This document shows positions 40,158 to 48,824 of a DNA stretch of 64,000 nucleotides, piece by piece. The stretch lies in NCBI RefSeq assembly GCF_030817355.1, contig NZ_JAUSZH010000001.1, forward strand, positions 7,539,001 to 7,603,000. The letters run 5' to 3'. The position numbers were made by a program, and so were the translations under genes. The notes below the pieces were generated by a model that was not told where the DNA came from, ran no database searches, and saw nothing but the letters and a program-made list of their open reading frames with translations. Every line of letters starts with the position of its first letter. Position 1 is the first letter of the stretch. This DNA comes from Streptomyces sp. V1I1 (GTDB lineage: Bacteria; Actinomycetota; Actinomycetes; Streptomycetales; Streptomycetaceae).

Positions 40158-41024
40158 ATGCTCTTCCGTTGGGACTGGCTCCGGCCCGTATTGACCGCGC
40201 CGATCGTGCCGACTCTCGGTCCCGTCCATCCCAACGCCCTGACCGTCGACATCTTCGAGGACACCCTGCGAACGGCCGTCACCGGGGACTTCCTCCCCTA
40301 CGACAAGGACCGGCGCTGGGGCGGCGAGAAGGACGAGACGGTCCTCCGCGGCAATGTGGTGCACCAGCCTGACCACACCCTCATCCCCACCCTGAACCGG
40401 CGTGGACGCGGCACCGTCAAGGTCTTCGCCTATGGGCACCACGGCAGCGTCTTGGATGAAGCAGCCGAACTGGCCGCGAAGCTCGCCTCCGTGCACGACG
40501 CGGTCAACGCCCGCGTCGTGCACCCACTCGGCCCCGAGACCAGCTCCCCACGCGGCACCCGCATCCAGCTAAAGGACTTCACCGCCCGCCCCTGCCCCGA
40601 CCCCGGCGGTCTGGTCCGCCCCGTCACCGACTGGCCCGCCGCCGTACAGGAGACCTTCGCCCCGTTCGCCACGGCCATGTCCGCCGACGGCTTGGCCTTC
40701 CTCCACACTCAGATGCAGGCCGGCCGGTGCGGCCCGGTCCTCGCCGCCGCCGTCGAGGACCGCATCGTGGGCGCGATCGGCCCCATGGAAGTACGCCCCG
40801 ACGCGATCGGACGCCCCCAGCTCCTGCCCCAGTACTTCGCCGTCCTGCCCGAGGCCCGAGGGCAGGGCATGGGCCGCGTCCTGTGGCGGGCCGCGATGCA
40901 CTGGGGCCAGTCCCACGGCGCCGCCTACCAGCTCCTCCAGACCGAGGTCGGCGGCCCCTCCGACAGGCTGTGCCAGTCCGAAGGACTAACCTCCCTCGGC
41001 TTCACCCACATCATGCGCGCATAA
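40158..41024 (+). CDS. GNAT-family acetyltransferase downstream of radical-SAM operon
   Basis: About 288 residues. The C-terminal 110 residues are a GNAT domain with motif A FAVLPEARGQGMGRVLWRAAMHW and a supporting strand GPVLAAAVEDRIVGAIGPMEV. The N-terminal 170 residues (FRWDWLRPVLTAPIVPTLGPVHPNALTVDI, read in parts) form an unfamiliar domain. ATG 40158 is preferred; a GTG lies nine bases earlier. It is 88 bp behind the peptide gene on the same strand, so it may acetylate the peptide product or give self-protection; an unrelated role is possible. Confidence 0.82.
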   Translation: MLFRWDWLRPVLTAPIVPTLGPVHPNALTVDIFEDTLRTAVTGDFLPYDKDRRWGGEKDETVLRGNVVHQPDHTLIPTLNRRGRGTVKVFAYGHHGSVLDEAAELAAKLASVHDAVNARVVHPLGPETSSPRGTRIQLKDFTARPCPDPGGLVRPVTDWPAAVQETFAPFATAMSADGLAFLHTQMQAGRCGPVLAAAVEDRIVGAIGPMEVRPDAIGRPQLLPQYFAVLPEARGQGMGRVLWRAAMHWGQSHGAAYQLLQTEVGGPSDRLCQSEGLTSLGFTHIMRA

Positions 41025-41131
41025 CCCCGGACCTCGCCCGCATCGAGGGCGCGACCGACTCAGTACCTCTACGGCCTCTCGCCAACTGCTACCCGTGCTC
41101 CGACCGTTCGGCTGCCGGGAGCAGGGCTGTA

Positions 41132-44100
41132 CTACGCTCGCGAAAGACGCAGCGTCAGGATCTGGAAGGGCCGCAGCGTCAGCGACACCCCGCCGTCCAC
41201 GACGGTCACCGGCTCGTCCGGCAGTGGACGCTCCAGCAGGTCCGTGACCTGCGCCCCGGCCAGTGCGAAGCCCGTGCGCAGGGTCGCCTTCGCCCGGCCG
41301 CCGAGGCACTCGTAGAGCCGTACGACCACATCGCCCGAGCGGTCGTCCGCGAGTTTCACCGCCTCGACCGTCACGGCGGGGTTGTCGACGCTCACCAGAG
41401 GCTCGATGTTCCGGGCCGTCTCCCCCACCCGCAGCGGCAGGTTGAGCGCGTACCCTTCGGCGATCGCGTCCTCCACGGTCGCGCCCGGCAGCAGCGCGTA
41501 GGTGAAGCGGTGGGTGCCCTGGTCGGCCTCGGGGTCCGGGACGCGGGGTGCGCGGACCAGGCTGAGGCGGACCGTGGTGGTCGTACCGCCGTCGTCGCGA
41601 GTGGTGCGGGTGACATCGTGTCCGTACGTCGAGTCATTGATGACCGCGACGCCGTAGCCGGGCTCCCCGACATGCACCCACCGGTGGCCGTAGACCTCGA
41701 AACGGGCCGCTTCCCAGCTGGTGTTGGTGTGCGTGGGCCGGTGGACATGGCCGAACTGGATCTCCGCCGTGGACCGGTCGGCCCGGACGTCGATCGGGAA
41801 GGCCGCCTTGAGGATCTTCTCTGCCTCGTGCCAGTCGATCTCGGTCTCTACGTCGATACGGCGGCTGCCCGCCCGGACCGTGACGGTCTGCACGATGCGC
41901 GAGCCCTTGCCGAAGGCGCGCTCGACCCGCACCGCGCCGAGCAGCGGCCCCGCAGCGGTGACGGTGACCGACTCTGCGTCGAGCAGGTCGGTGAAGCGGT
42001 TCTGATAGTGCTTGTCGATGTCCCAGGCATCCCAGTAGTTGGGCAGGTCGCTGTGCAGCCGGAGGAGGTTGCCGGGGGCGGCGAGGACTTCGCGGTCGGC
42101 GGCCAGGTCGCGTACGGAGGCGAGGGTGCCGTCCTCGGCGAACTCCACGCGGACCAGGCCGTTGTCGAGGACACGGTCCGTGACGGTGACGGGCTTCCGC
42201 GTCGGGACCGCCGCTGTGATCGGCGTGCTGCCGGAGGCCGGAACCTCGACAAAGACGGTCGACGAACCGTCGGCCGGCTGCGGCAGACCGGGGTCGAGGG
42301 CCGTGCCCGGCACGTGGCCGAGGGCCTCGGCCACTTCGGCCGGGACGGTGACGACCTCGGCACGCGCGCGGGGGCTCGTATTGAACACGGACCATGTGCC
42401 CGCGCCCAGCGCGGACACTGCGGCCGAGGTGATCTCCTCCAACTCCTTTGCCACCCGCGCGTACTCCGCCTCCGCCTCGCGGTGCACCCAGGCGATCGAC
42501 GAGCCCGGCAGAATGTCGTGGAACTGGTGCAGCAGGACCGTCTTCCACAGCCGGTCGAGCTTCTCGTACGGGTAGTCGTAGCCCGGCGCGTGCACCGCGG
42601 CCGCCGTCGCCCACAACTCGGCCTCGCGCAACCGGTGTTCGCTGCGGCGGTTGCCCTGCTTTGTGCGGGCCTGCGAGGTGTAGGTGGCGCGGTGCAGCTC
42701 CAGATAGAGCTCGCCGGACCAGACGGGTGCGTCCGCGTACTCCGCGCGCGCCGCCTCGAAGAACGCGTCCGGGTGCTCGACCTTGACCTTCGCGGAGCCT
42801 TCGAGGTCGGCAAGGCGCCGTGCGCGCTCCATCATTTCCCGGGTGGGTCCGCCACCGCCGTCGCCGTGCCCGAACGGCGCCAGCGAGCGGGTACCGCGGC
42901 CCTTGTCCTGGTAGTTGCGGACCGCGTGCGCCATCTCCTTGCCGGAGAACTCCACGTTGTAGGTGTCCACCGGCGGGAAGTGCGTGAAGATCCGCGAGCC
43001 GTCGATGCCCTCCCACCAGAAGGTGTGGTGGGGCAGTTTGTTGGTCTGGTTCCAGGACAGCTTCTGGGTGAGGAACCACTCGTTGCCGGCCAGCTTCGCC
43101 AGCTGCGGATAGGCCGCGTTGTAGCCGAAGGAGTCCGGCAGCCAGACGCCCTTGGTCTCGATGCCGAAGTGCTCGATGAAGAAGCGCTTGCCGTGGACGA
43201 ACTGGCGGGCGATGGCCTCGCCGCCCGGCAGATTGCCGTCGGACTCCACCCACATGCCGCCGACCGGCGCCCACTGGCCGTCGGCGACGGCCTTCTTGAT
43301 GCGCTCCCACACCCGCGGGTAGTTGTCGCGGACCCACTCGTACTGCTGGGCCTGCGAGCAGGCGAAGACGAACTCCTCGTACTCCTCGGCCAGCGCGGTC
43401 ACATTGGAGAAGGTGCGGGACGTCTTGCGCTTGGTCTCGCGGATCGGCCACAGCCAGGCGCTGTCGATGTGCGCATGGCCGACCGCCGACATGGTGTGAG
43501 CGCTGGCGTGCGCGGGACGCGTCAGGACCGGCCGCAGCAGCTCCCGTACGTCCGCCGCCGTGCCGGAGATGTCGTCCAGGTCCAGCGCGTCGAGCGCGTG
43601 GTCCAGCGCGTGCATGATCTCGTGCCTGCGCGGCTCGTGCTCGCCGAGCTCCAGCATCAGCTCGCGCAGCACCTGCATATCGAGCGAGAGGTGCCAGACG
43701 TCCTCGTCGAGTACGGCGAGGTCGGCGCGGGCGAAGGTGTAGAGGGGCCTCCGGCCCGCGGTGGCCTTGTCGCCGAGCGGGGTCGGGCCGCGGAAGTCGC
43801 CCGCGAGGATGTCGGGGTTGGACGCGGCCTCGACGAGATAGTCGATCCGCTCGCCGCCCGCCGCGGGGGATGCGACCGGCACGTACTGGTTCTGCGGGTT
43901 GACCGCCTTGAGGGGGCTGCCGTCCAGGGTGTGGACGAGGGCCTCGGCCTGGTTGCCCGGCCAGTCGCCGACGAAGCCGAGGTCGAAGACGGCCTCGACG
44001 CGACGGCCGGCCCAGTGGGCGGGGACTTCGCCGCGGACCCTGAACCAGGTCGTGCCCCAGGGTGGACCCCATGGCGTCCCCATCGCGAACGGTTCGTACG

Positions 44101-44254
44101 TCTGGGACGCGGCCTCGGCGAAGGGCACCGGCTCGTCCGGAGCCTCCCATGCCGTGACGTCGAGGGGGAGCGAGACGGCGTGGACGGCGGGCTGGATGCG
44201 CTGCTGGAGAATGCGCTCGACGCGCTCCTCGATGCGGCGGCGTTCGTCGTGCAT
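41132..44254 (-). CDS. Alpha-mannosidase, GH38 family, full length
   Basis: A 1040-residue cytoplasmic-type enzyme without signal peptide. The catalytic domain (about 250-520) contains zinc ligands in SAVGHAHIDSAWLWPIRET, the nucleophile Asp in GVWLPDSFGYNAAYPQ, and SPFGHGDGGGGPT-like LAPFGHGDGGGGPT. The mid domain carries LLHQFHDILPGSSIAWVHRE, and the C-terminal beta domains extend to LTLRPFQILTLRLSRA. It cleaves alpha-mannosides, presumably oligosaccharides imported by the adjacent ABC system. It is the last gene of the deoR-GH4-GH38 unit, 10 bp after GH4. It is a paralogue of the partial gene at the left edge of the window, 40 kb away. Confidence 0.95.
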   Translation of the reverse strand: MHDERRRIEERVERILQQRIQPAVHAVSLPLDVTAWEAPDEPVPFAEAASQTYEPFAMGTPWGPPWGTTWFRVRGEVPAHWAGRRVEAVFDLGFVGDWPGNQAEALVHTLDGSPLKAVNPQNQYVPVASPAAGGERIDYLVEAASNPDILAGDFRGPTPLGDKATAGRRPLYTFARADLAVLDEDVWHLSLDMQVLRELMLELGEHEPRRHEIMHALDHALDALDLDDISGTAADVRELLRPVLTRPAHASAHTMSAVGHAHIDSAWLWPIRETKRKTSRTFSNVTALAEEYEEFVFACSQAQQYEWVRDNYPRVWERIKKAVADGQWAPVGGMWVESDGNLPGGEAIARQFVHGKRFFIEHFGIETKGVWLPDSFGYNAAYPQLAKLAGNEWFLTQKLSWNQTNKLPHHTFWWEGIDGSRIFTHFPPVDTYNVEFSGKEMAHAVRNYQDKGRGTRSLAPFGHGDGGGGPTREMMERARRLADLEGSAKVKVEHPDAFFEAARAEYADAPVWSGELYLELHRATYTSQARTKQGNRRSEHRLREAELWATAAAVHAPGYDYPYEKLDRLWKTVLLHQFHDILPGSSIAWVHREAEAEYARVAKELEEITSAAVSALGAGTWSVFNTSPRARAEVVTVPAEVAEALGHVPGTALDPGLPQPADGSSTVFVEVPASGSTPITAAVPTRKPVTVTDRVLDNGLVRVEFAEDGTLASVRDLAADREVLAAPGNLLRLHSDLPNYWDAWDIDKHYQNRFTDLLDAESVTVTAAGPLLGAVRVERAFGKGSRIVQTVTVRAGSRRIDVETEIDWHEAEKILKAAFPIDVRADRSTAEIQFGHVHRPTHTNTSWEAARFEVYGHRWVHVGEPGYGVAVINDSTYGHDVTRTTRDDGGTTTTVRLSLVRAPRVPDPEADQGTHRFTYALLPGATVEDAIAEGYALNLPLRVGETARNIEPLVSVDNPAVTVEAVKLADDRSGDVVVRLYECLGGRAKATLRTGFALAGAQVTDLLERPLPDEPVTVVDGGVSLTLRPFQILTLRLSRA

Positions 44255-44264
44255 GTGCGGTCTC

Positions 44265-45605
44265 CTACCTCAGATACGCGAGCGCGGGGTGGACGCTGGT
44301 GTAGCCGTCGACGAGACGGCGGGCGACGGTCACTGAATCGACGAGGGGATGCAGGGCGAAGGCCTTCACCGCCGTCGCACGCGAGCCGCTGTCGGCCGCC
44401 GCCAGGACCTCGCGCTCGACGGCCTTGACGGCGTAGACCAGTCCGGTGGCGTGCAGCGGCAGCGGGGACACGGAGATGGGGTGCGCGCCGTTCGCGTCGA
44501 CGAAGCAGGGCACTTCGACGACCGCTTCCTCGTCCAGCACGGAAAGCGTCGTGCGGTTGCGGACGTTGAGAATGAGCGTCGTGCGCTGGTTGTGCGCGAT
44601 GGCCCGCATCAGGGCGAGGGCGACCTGCTCGTATCCACCGGACTCCAGGTCGCAGGCGTCGCGCTCGCCGGCCCCCGCGGCTTCGCGGTTGTGCGCCATG
44701 TAGGTCGCCTCGCGCTCTGCTCGGGTACGGTCCCAGGTCGCCAGCGCCGGGGCGTCGGGCCGCTCCATCTCCGCGTAGAACCTGGCCTGTTGCTCATGGA
44801 GGAAGGCCCCGCGGGTCTGCTTGGCCTCCTGGTAGGCGCGTACCGCCTCGCGGTTGAAGTAGTAGTAGTGCAGATATTCGTTGGGGATCGCGCCGAGAGA
44901 GCGGAGCCAGTCGGGGCCGAAGAGCTTGCCCTCCTCGAAGGAGCCGAGCAGCTCGGGGTCGGCGAGCAGCCGGGGCAGTTCGTCGCGGCCCTCGATGCGC
45001 AGGCCGCGCAGCCAGCCGAGGTGGTTGAGGCCCACATAGTCGATCCACGCGGTGTCGGGGTCCGCGCCCAGCGCGCGGGCGACCCGGCGGCCGAGGCCCA
45101 CCGGCGAGTCGCAGATACCGATGACGCGGTCGCCGAGGTGTCGGGCCATGGCCTCGGTGACCAGGCCGGCCGGGTTGGTGAAGTTGATGACCCAGGCGTC
45201 GGGGGCGAGCCGGGCGACCCGGCGCGCGATGTCGACGGCGACCGGGACGGTGCGCAGTCCGTAAGCGATGCCGCCCGCGCCGACGGTCTCCTGGCCCAGC
45301 ACGTCCTCGGCGAGGGCGATGCGTTCGTCTGCCGCGCGGCCCTCGAGGCCGCCGACGCGGATCGCGGAGAACACGAAGTCGGCGCCGCGCAGCGCCTCGT
45401 CGAGGTCGGTGGTGACGGTGACCGGCGGGGCGTCCGGCACGCCTTCCGCCTGGTCGGCGAGGACGCGCGCGATCGCGGCCAGCCGGCCGGCGTCCAGGTC
45501 GTGAAGGGTTACGTGGGTGATACGGCCCTTGGCGTGATCGCCGAGCAGGGCGCCGTACACCAGCGGCAGTCTGAAGCCCCCGCCGCCGAGGATCGTGAGC
45601 CTCAT
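44265..45605 (-). CDS. GH4 family glycosidase (6-phospho-beta-glucosidase-like)
   Basis: A 446-residue GH4 enzyme. It begins with the NAD-binding strand RLTILGGGGFRLPLVYGAL, followed by VINFTNPAGLVTEAM (nucleotide/Mn site), IGICDSPVGL with the metal-binding Cys, and GLNHLGWLRGL with the metal His. GH4 enzymes use NAD+ and Mn2+ in a redox-elimination mechanism. The 6-phospho-beta-glucosidase name is by family similarity; in an operon with a PfkB kinase but no PTS the substrate could be an unphosphorylated glucoside or a sugar phosphate made by that kinase. The start overlaps the deoR stop by 4 bp (ATGA). Confidence 0.92.
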   Translation of the reverse strand: MRLTILGGGGFRLPLVYGALLGDHAKGRITHVTLHDLDAGRLAAIARVLADQAEGVPDAPPVTVTTDLDEALRGADFVFSAIRVGGLEGRAADERIALAEDVLGQETVGAGGIAYGLRTVPVAVDIARRVARLAPDAWVINFTNPAGLVTEAMARHLGDRVIGICDSPVGLGRRVARALGADPDTAWIDYVGLNHLGWLRGLRIEGRDELPRLLADPELLGSFEEGKLFGPDWLRSLGAIPNEYLHYYYFNREAVRAYQEAKQTRGAFLHEQQARFYAEMERPDAPALATWDRTRAEREATYMAHNREAAGAGERDACDLESGGYEQVALALMRAIAHNQRTTLILNVRNRTTLSVLDEEAVVEVPCFVDANGAHPISVSPLPLHATGLVYAVKAVEREVLAAADSGSRATAVKAFALHPLVDSVTVARRLVDGYTSVHPALAYLR

Positions 45606-46378
45606 ACCTCAACCACCTTCACTCCTGCCTCGTCGAACGCCGCGCTGGTCGCCGGGTCCGCGGGCGCGTTGGTCACCACTGTGTCGAGGGCCGCGGGGCC
45701 GCACACCTTCGCCATGCCGGTGCCGGGGAACTTGCCCGCGTCTGCGAGGAGCACCACTGAGTCCGCGGCCGCGATCATCGCCCGCTTGACCGGGACCTCG
45801 ATCACCGTGGTGTCCATGACCTGGCCGTCGGGGCGGATGCCGCTCGTGCCCAGGAACAGCCAGTCCGCGTGCAGCTGGCGGAGGTTGTCCTCGGTGAGGA
45901 AGCCGACCAGGGAGCGGTACTCCCGCCGGACCATCCCGCCGAGCAGTATCAGCTCGATCCCGGTGTCGTCCGCCAGCTCCTCGTACACCACCAGATTGCT
46001 GGTGATCACGGTCAGTCTGCGACCGTGCAGCTGCCGGGCCAGGCGGTAGGCGGTGGTGCCGATGTCGAGGAGGACGGACTGCCCCTCCTCGACCATGGCC
46101 GCGGCCCGGACCGCTATCGCGTCCTTCTCCGGGACCCTGATCTCGGCGACCTCCGCGAAGGGTTGATCGCCCTCCTCGACCGCGGCTCCCCCGTGGACCC
46201 GCGTGAGCAGGCCCTCTTCCTCCAGCTTGACCAGGTCGCGCCGGATGGTCGCGGGGCTCACGTCGAGCTGCTCGGACAGGTCGGTTACGGCTGCGGGGCC
46301 GCCTGATCGCAGAGCCCGCAGGATGAGTTGATGTCGTCGCTCAGCCAGCACGTCACGAACGCTACTCGTCAATCTCAA
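45602..46378 (-). CDS. DeoR-family transcriptional regulator
   Basis: A 258-residue regulator. The N-terminal winged HTH reads RRHQLILRALRSGGPAAVTDLSEQLDVSPATIRRDL in two pieces, followed by RVHGGA. The C-terminal sugar-phosphate sensor domain contains VLLDIGTTAYRLARQL, VITSNLVVYEEL and LADAGKF, with the effector-binding residues typical of DeoR/GlpR sensors. The furthest start is a TTG at 46378; a GTG at 46351 would trim nine residues and cannot be ruled out. Head of the GH4-GH38 unit and divergent from the kinase-ABC operon, it is the probable regulator of both, sensing a phosphorylated sugar made by the kinase. Confidence 0.9.
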   Translation of the reverse strand: MRLTSSVRDVLAERRHQLILRALRSGGPAAVTDLSEQLDVSPATIRRDLVKLEEEGLLTRVHGGAAVEEGDQPFAEVAEIRVPEKDAIAVRAAAMVEEGQSVLLDIGTTAYRLARQLHGRRLTVITSNLVVYEELADDTGIELILLGGMVRREYRSLVGFLTEDNLRQLHADWLFLGTSGIRPDGQVMDTTVIEVPVKRAMIAAADSVVLLADAGKFPGTGMAKVCGPAALDTVVTNAPADPATSAAFDEAGVKVVEV

Positions 46379-46488
46379 GCATTTCTATGCAGATTCGCGC
46401 TCAACTCTTGCCAATTCTGCGCGCCGGGCGCACGATCCTGTGCACACCTTGAAGGTCATCGACAGATCTTTGGCGAGAGGATGCGCAC

Positions 46489-47505
46489 GTGGACGAGGAG
46501 CCCAGGCCCGATGTCCTGCTGACCGGGCTGCTCTTCTACGACCTCGTCCTCACCGGACTCGGCAAGCCGCCGACGCCGGGCGAGGAGATCTGGACCCGGG
46601 GAATGGGCTGCGGCCCCGGCGGGATCGCCAACCTCGCCGTGGCGGCGGCCCGCTACGGCCTGGACACCTCTCTGGCCACGGTCTTCGGCGACGACTACTA
46701 CGGCGCGCACTGCCGGCAGATCCTCGCCGGACAGGAGGGCGTCGACCTCTCTCTGTCCCGCACGGCGAAGGACTGGAACACCCCGGTTACGGTCTCCCTC
46801 GCCCATGACCACGACCGCGCCCTCATCACCCACGGTGGGCCACCCGCCCACTCCCAGGACCAACTGCTCCACGATCCGCCGCCCGCGCGCACCGCGCTCG
46901 TGCACATCGGAGCCGAACCGCAGGAGTGGCTCGGCAAGGCCGCGGCCGCCGGCACCTTGATCTTCGCCGACATCGGCTGGGACCCCACCGAACAGTGGTC
47001 CGGCGAGGTGCTGAACCAGCTGTCCCTCTGCCACGCCTTCCTGCCCAACGACACCGAGGCCATGGGCTACACGCGCACCGACAGCCCGGCTGCCGCACTC
47101 GACAGGCTCGCCGAACTGACACCCGTCGCCGTGATCACCTGCGGGCGCTCCGGCGCCCTCGCCGTCGACCAGACAACCGGAGAGCACGCTCAGGTCGCGG
47201 CCCTTGACATCGATGCCATGGATGCGACCGGCGCCGGAGACGTCTTCGGCGCGAGCTTTGTCGCCGCCACCCTGGGCGGCTGGCCGCTCGCCGAGCGGCT
47301 GCGCTTCGCCTCCCTCGCCGCCGGACTGTCCGTAAAGCACCACACCGGGGCGCTCGCCGCCCCCGGCTGGTACGGCATCGATCAGTGGTGGCGTACGACA
47401 GGCTCACGCGACCCCGAACTGTCGTGCGCCTACGGCTTCCTGGCCGACCGCATCCCCGCCGACCCCGGGCCGGCCCCGCACCACGCAACCGTCACCCCCC
47501 GCTGA
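46489..47505 (+). CDS. PfkB-family carbohydrate kinase
   Basis: A 338-residue sugar kinase. The first PfkB signature appears as GCGPGGIANLAVAAARYGLDTSL (about residues 40-62), and the second with the catalytic base as DIDAMDATGAGDVFGASFV (about 240-258). It phosphorylates a sugar or sugar acid with ATP; the specific sugar is unknown but should come from the glycans handled by this locus, for example mannose or a GlcNAc-type unit. The GTG start follows GGATG. It opens the rightward operon, 110 bp from deoR. Confidence 0.9.
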   Translation: MDEEPRPDVLLTGLLFYDLVLTGLGKPPTPGEEIWTRGMGCGPGGIANLAVAAARYGLDTSLATVFGDDYYGAHCRQILAGQEGVDLSLSRTAKDWNTPVTVSLAHDHDRALITHGGPPAHSQDQLLHDPPPARTALVHIGAEPQEWLGKAAAAGTLIFADIGWDPTEQWSGEVLNQLSLCHAFLPNDTEAMGYTRTDSPAAALDRLAELTPVAVITCGRSGALAVDQTTGEHAQVAALDIDAMDATGAGDVFGASFVAATLGGWPLAERLRFASLAAGLSVKHHTGALAAPGWYGIDQWWRTTGSRDPELSCAYGFLADRIPADPGPAPHHATVTPR

Positions 47506-47542
47506 ACACCCGTCCGAAACACACCGAAAGGCGGTGGGAGCA

Positions 47543-48823
47543 GTGCACCTCTCCCGAAGAGGGCTGCTGCGCGCAGGTATGGCCACCACGGCCGCCGCGG
47601 CGCTCGGCCCCGCTGCGGCAGGCTGCGCGGTTCCTCGCGGCTCCACCGGCCGCAACATGACCCTGTGGTACTGGACCGGCGGTCTGAGTGAAAAGGTCGT
47701 GGCCACGGCCAGGAACCGCTTCACGGGCGTCGAGCTCAAGCCCGTGCAGATCGGCGGCTACTTCAGGTCCAAGCTGCTGACCACCATGGCGGGCCGCGCG
47801 TCCGTGCCGGACATCACCGGACTCAAGGGCGAGGACATGGCCTCGTACCTCCCCAACGCCGATCAGTTCGTGGACCTGCGCACACTCGGCGCCGACCGGT
47901 TCAAGGACCAGTATCTGCCGTGGAAGTGGGAGCAGGGCATCGCCCCCGACGGACGCATGGTCGGGTTTCCGATCGACACCGGGCCCGTCGTGCAGTACTA
48001 CCGCGCCGATGTCTTCGACCGGGCCGGTCTGCCCGCCGAACCGGCCGAGGTCGCAGCGCAGATGAGCACCTGGGAGAAGTACTTCGCGGCCGGTGAGCAG
48101 TTGAAGAAGAAAATCCCGGGCGCGTATCTGCTCATCGACCCCCTCACCGTCCTCTCGAACGCGATCAACCAGGGCACCAAGCGGTTCGTGGACGAGGACC
48201 GGCACTTCATCGGCGGCCAGAAGCATGTGACCGACGCCTGGGACCTGGCCATCGAGGCGCGCCGCCGCGGCTTGATCTCGAGCGTGGTCAGCGGCACCCC
48301 GGACAGCAACGCGGCCATGGAGCAGGGCCGGCTCCCCAGCCAGCTCAACGCCTCGTGGGCGGCCGGCGACCTCAAGCTGGCCGTGCCCATGACAGAGGGC
48401 AAGTGGCGGGTGGCCCGGATGCCCGGCGGTGCCGCCAACAACGGCGGCTCCTTCCTGGCCATAACCAAGGCCTGCCGGGAGCCCGAGCAGGCATTCGCGA
48501 TCATCACCTGGCTGCTGAACGCCGACAACCAGACCCGCGGCTTCGTCGATGCCTCGCTCTTCCCGTCAACCCCGGCCTCGTACGAGCAAAAAGCCATGCG
48601 CGACCCGGACCCGTTCTTCGGCGGGCAGATCACCATCGACGTCTTCGGCCCGGCCGCCGAAAAGATCCCGGTCGCCTACAACAGCCCGTACGACTTCGCC
48701 CTGCAGCAGCCGGTCTACGACGAGCTCACCAAAGTGCACACCCTGGGCAAGGACCCGGGCCAGGCCTGGAAGGACGCCATGAGCAAGTGCCGGCGCATCG
48801 CGGACCACCTGGGGGTGAGCTGA
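47543..48823 (+). CDS. ABC transporter sugar-binding lipoprotein
   Basis: About 426 residues. The N-terminus HLSRRGLLRAGMATTAAAALGPAAAGC combines a Tat motif (SRRGLLRAG) with a lipobox Cys when read across its parts, so it is a membrane-tethered extracellular protein. The rest is a type 1 solute-binding fold: MTLWYWTGG, PDITGLKGEDMASYLPN, YRADVFDRAGLPAEP and AMEQGRLPSQLNASW. GTG 47543 with AAAGGCGG upstream is preferred; GTG 47534 is possible. It precedes two permease genes. The ligand is likely an oligosaccharide released from glycans. Confidence 0.9.
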   Translation: MHLSRRGLLRAGMATTAAAALGPAAAGCAVPRGSTGRNMTLWYWTGGLSEKVVATARNRFTGVELKPVQIGGYFRSKLLTTMAGRASVPDITGLKGEDMASYLPNADQFVDLRTLGADRFKDQYLPWKWEQGIAPDGRMVGFPIDTGPVVQYYRADVFDRAGLPAEPAEVAAQMSTWEKYFAAGEQLKKKIPGAYLLIDPLTVLSNAINQGTKRFVDEDRHFIGGQKHVTDAWDLAIEARRRGLISSVVSGTPDSNAAMEQGRLPSQLNASWAAGDLKLAVPMTEGKWRVARMPGGAANNGGSFLAITKACREPEQAFAIITWLLNADNQTRGFVDASLFPSTPASYEQKAMRDPDPFFGGQITIDVFGPAAEKIPVAYNSPYDFALQQPVYDELTKVHTLGKDPGQAWKDAMSKCRRIADHLGVS

Positions 48824-48824
48824 C

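Noticed and set aside
38011..41024. Reading the block as an FxsA/FxsB or mycofactocin system
   Set aside because: The peptide does not end in FxSxx or in the mycofactocin Val-Tyr motif, and the accessory genes of those systems are missing.
40727..44428. 1233-codon plus-strand frame over GH38
   Set aside because: It is antisense to a gene with all GH38 active-site motifs and begins inside the GNAT gene.
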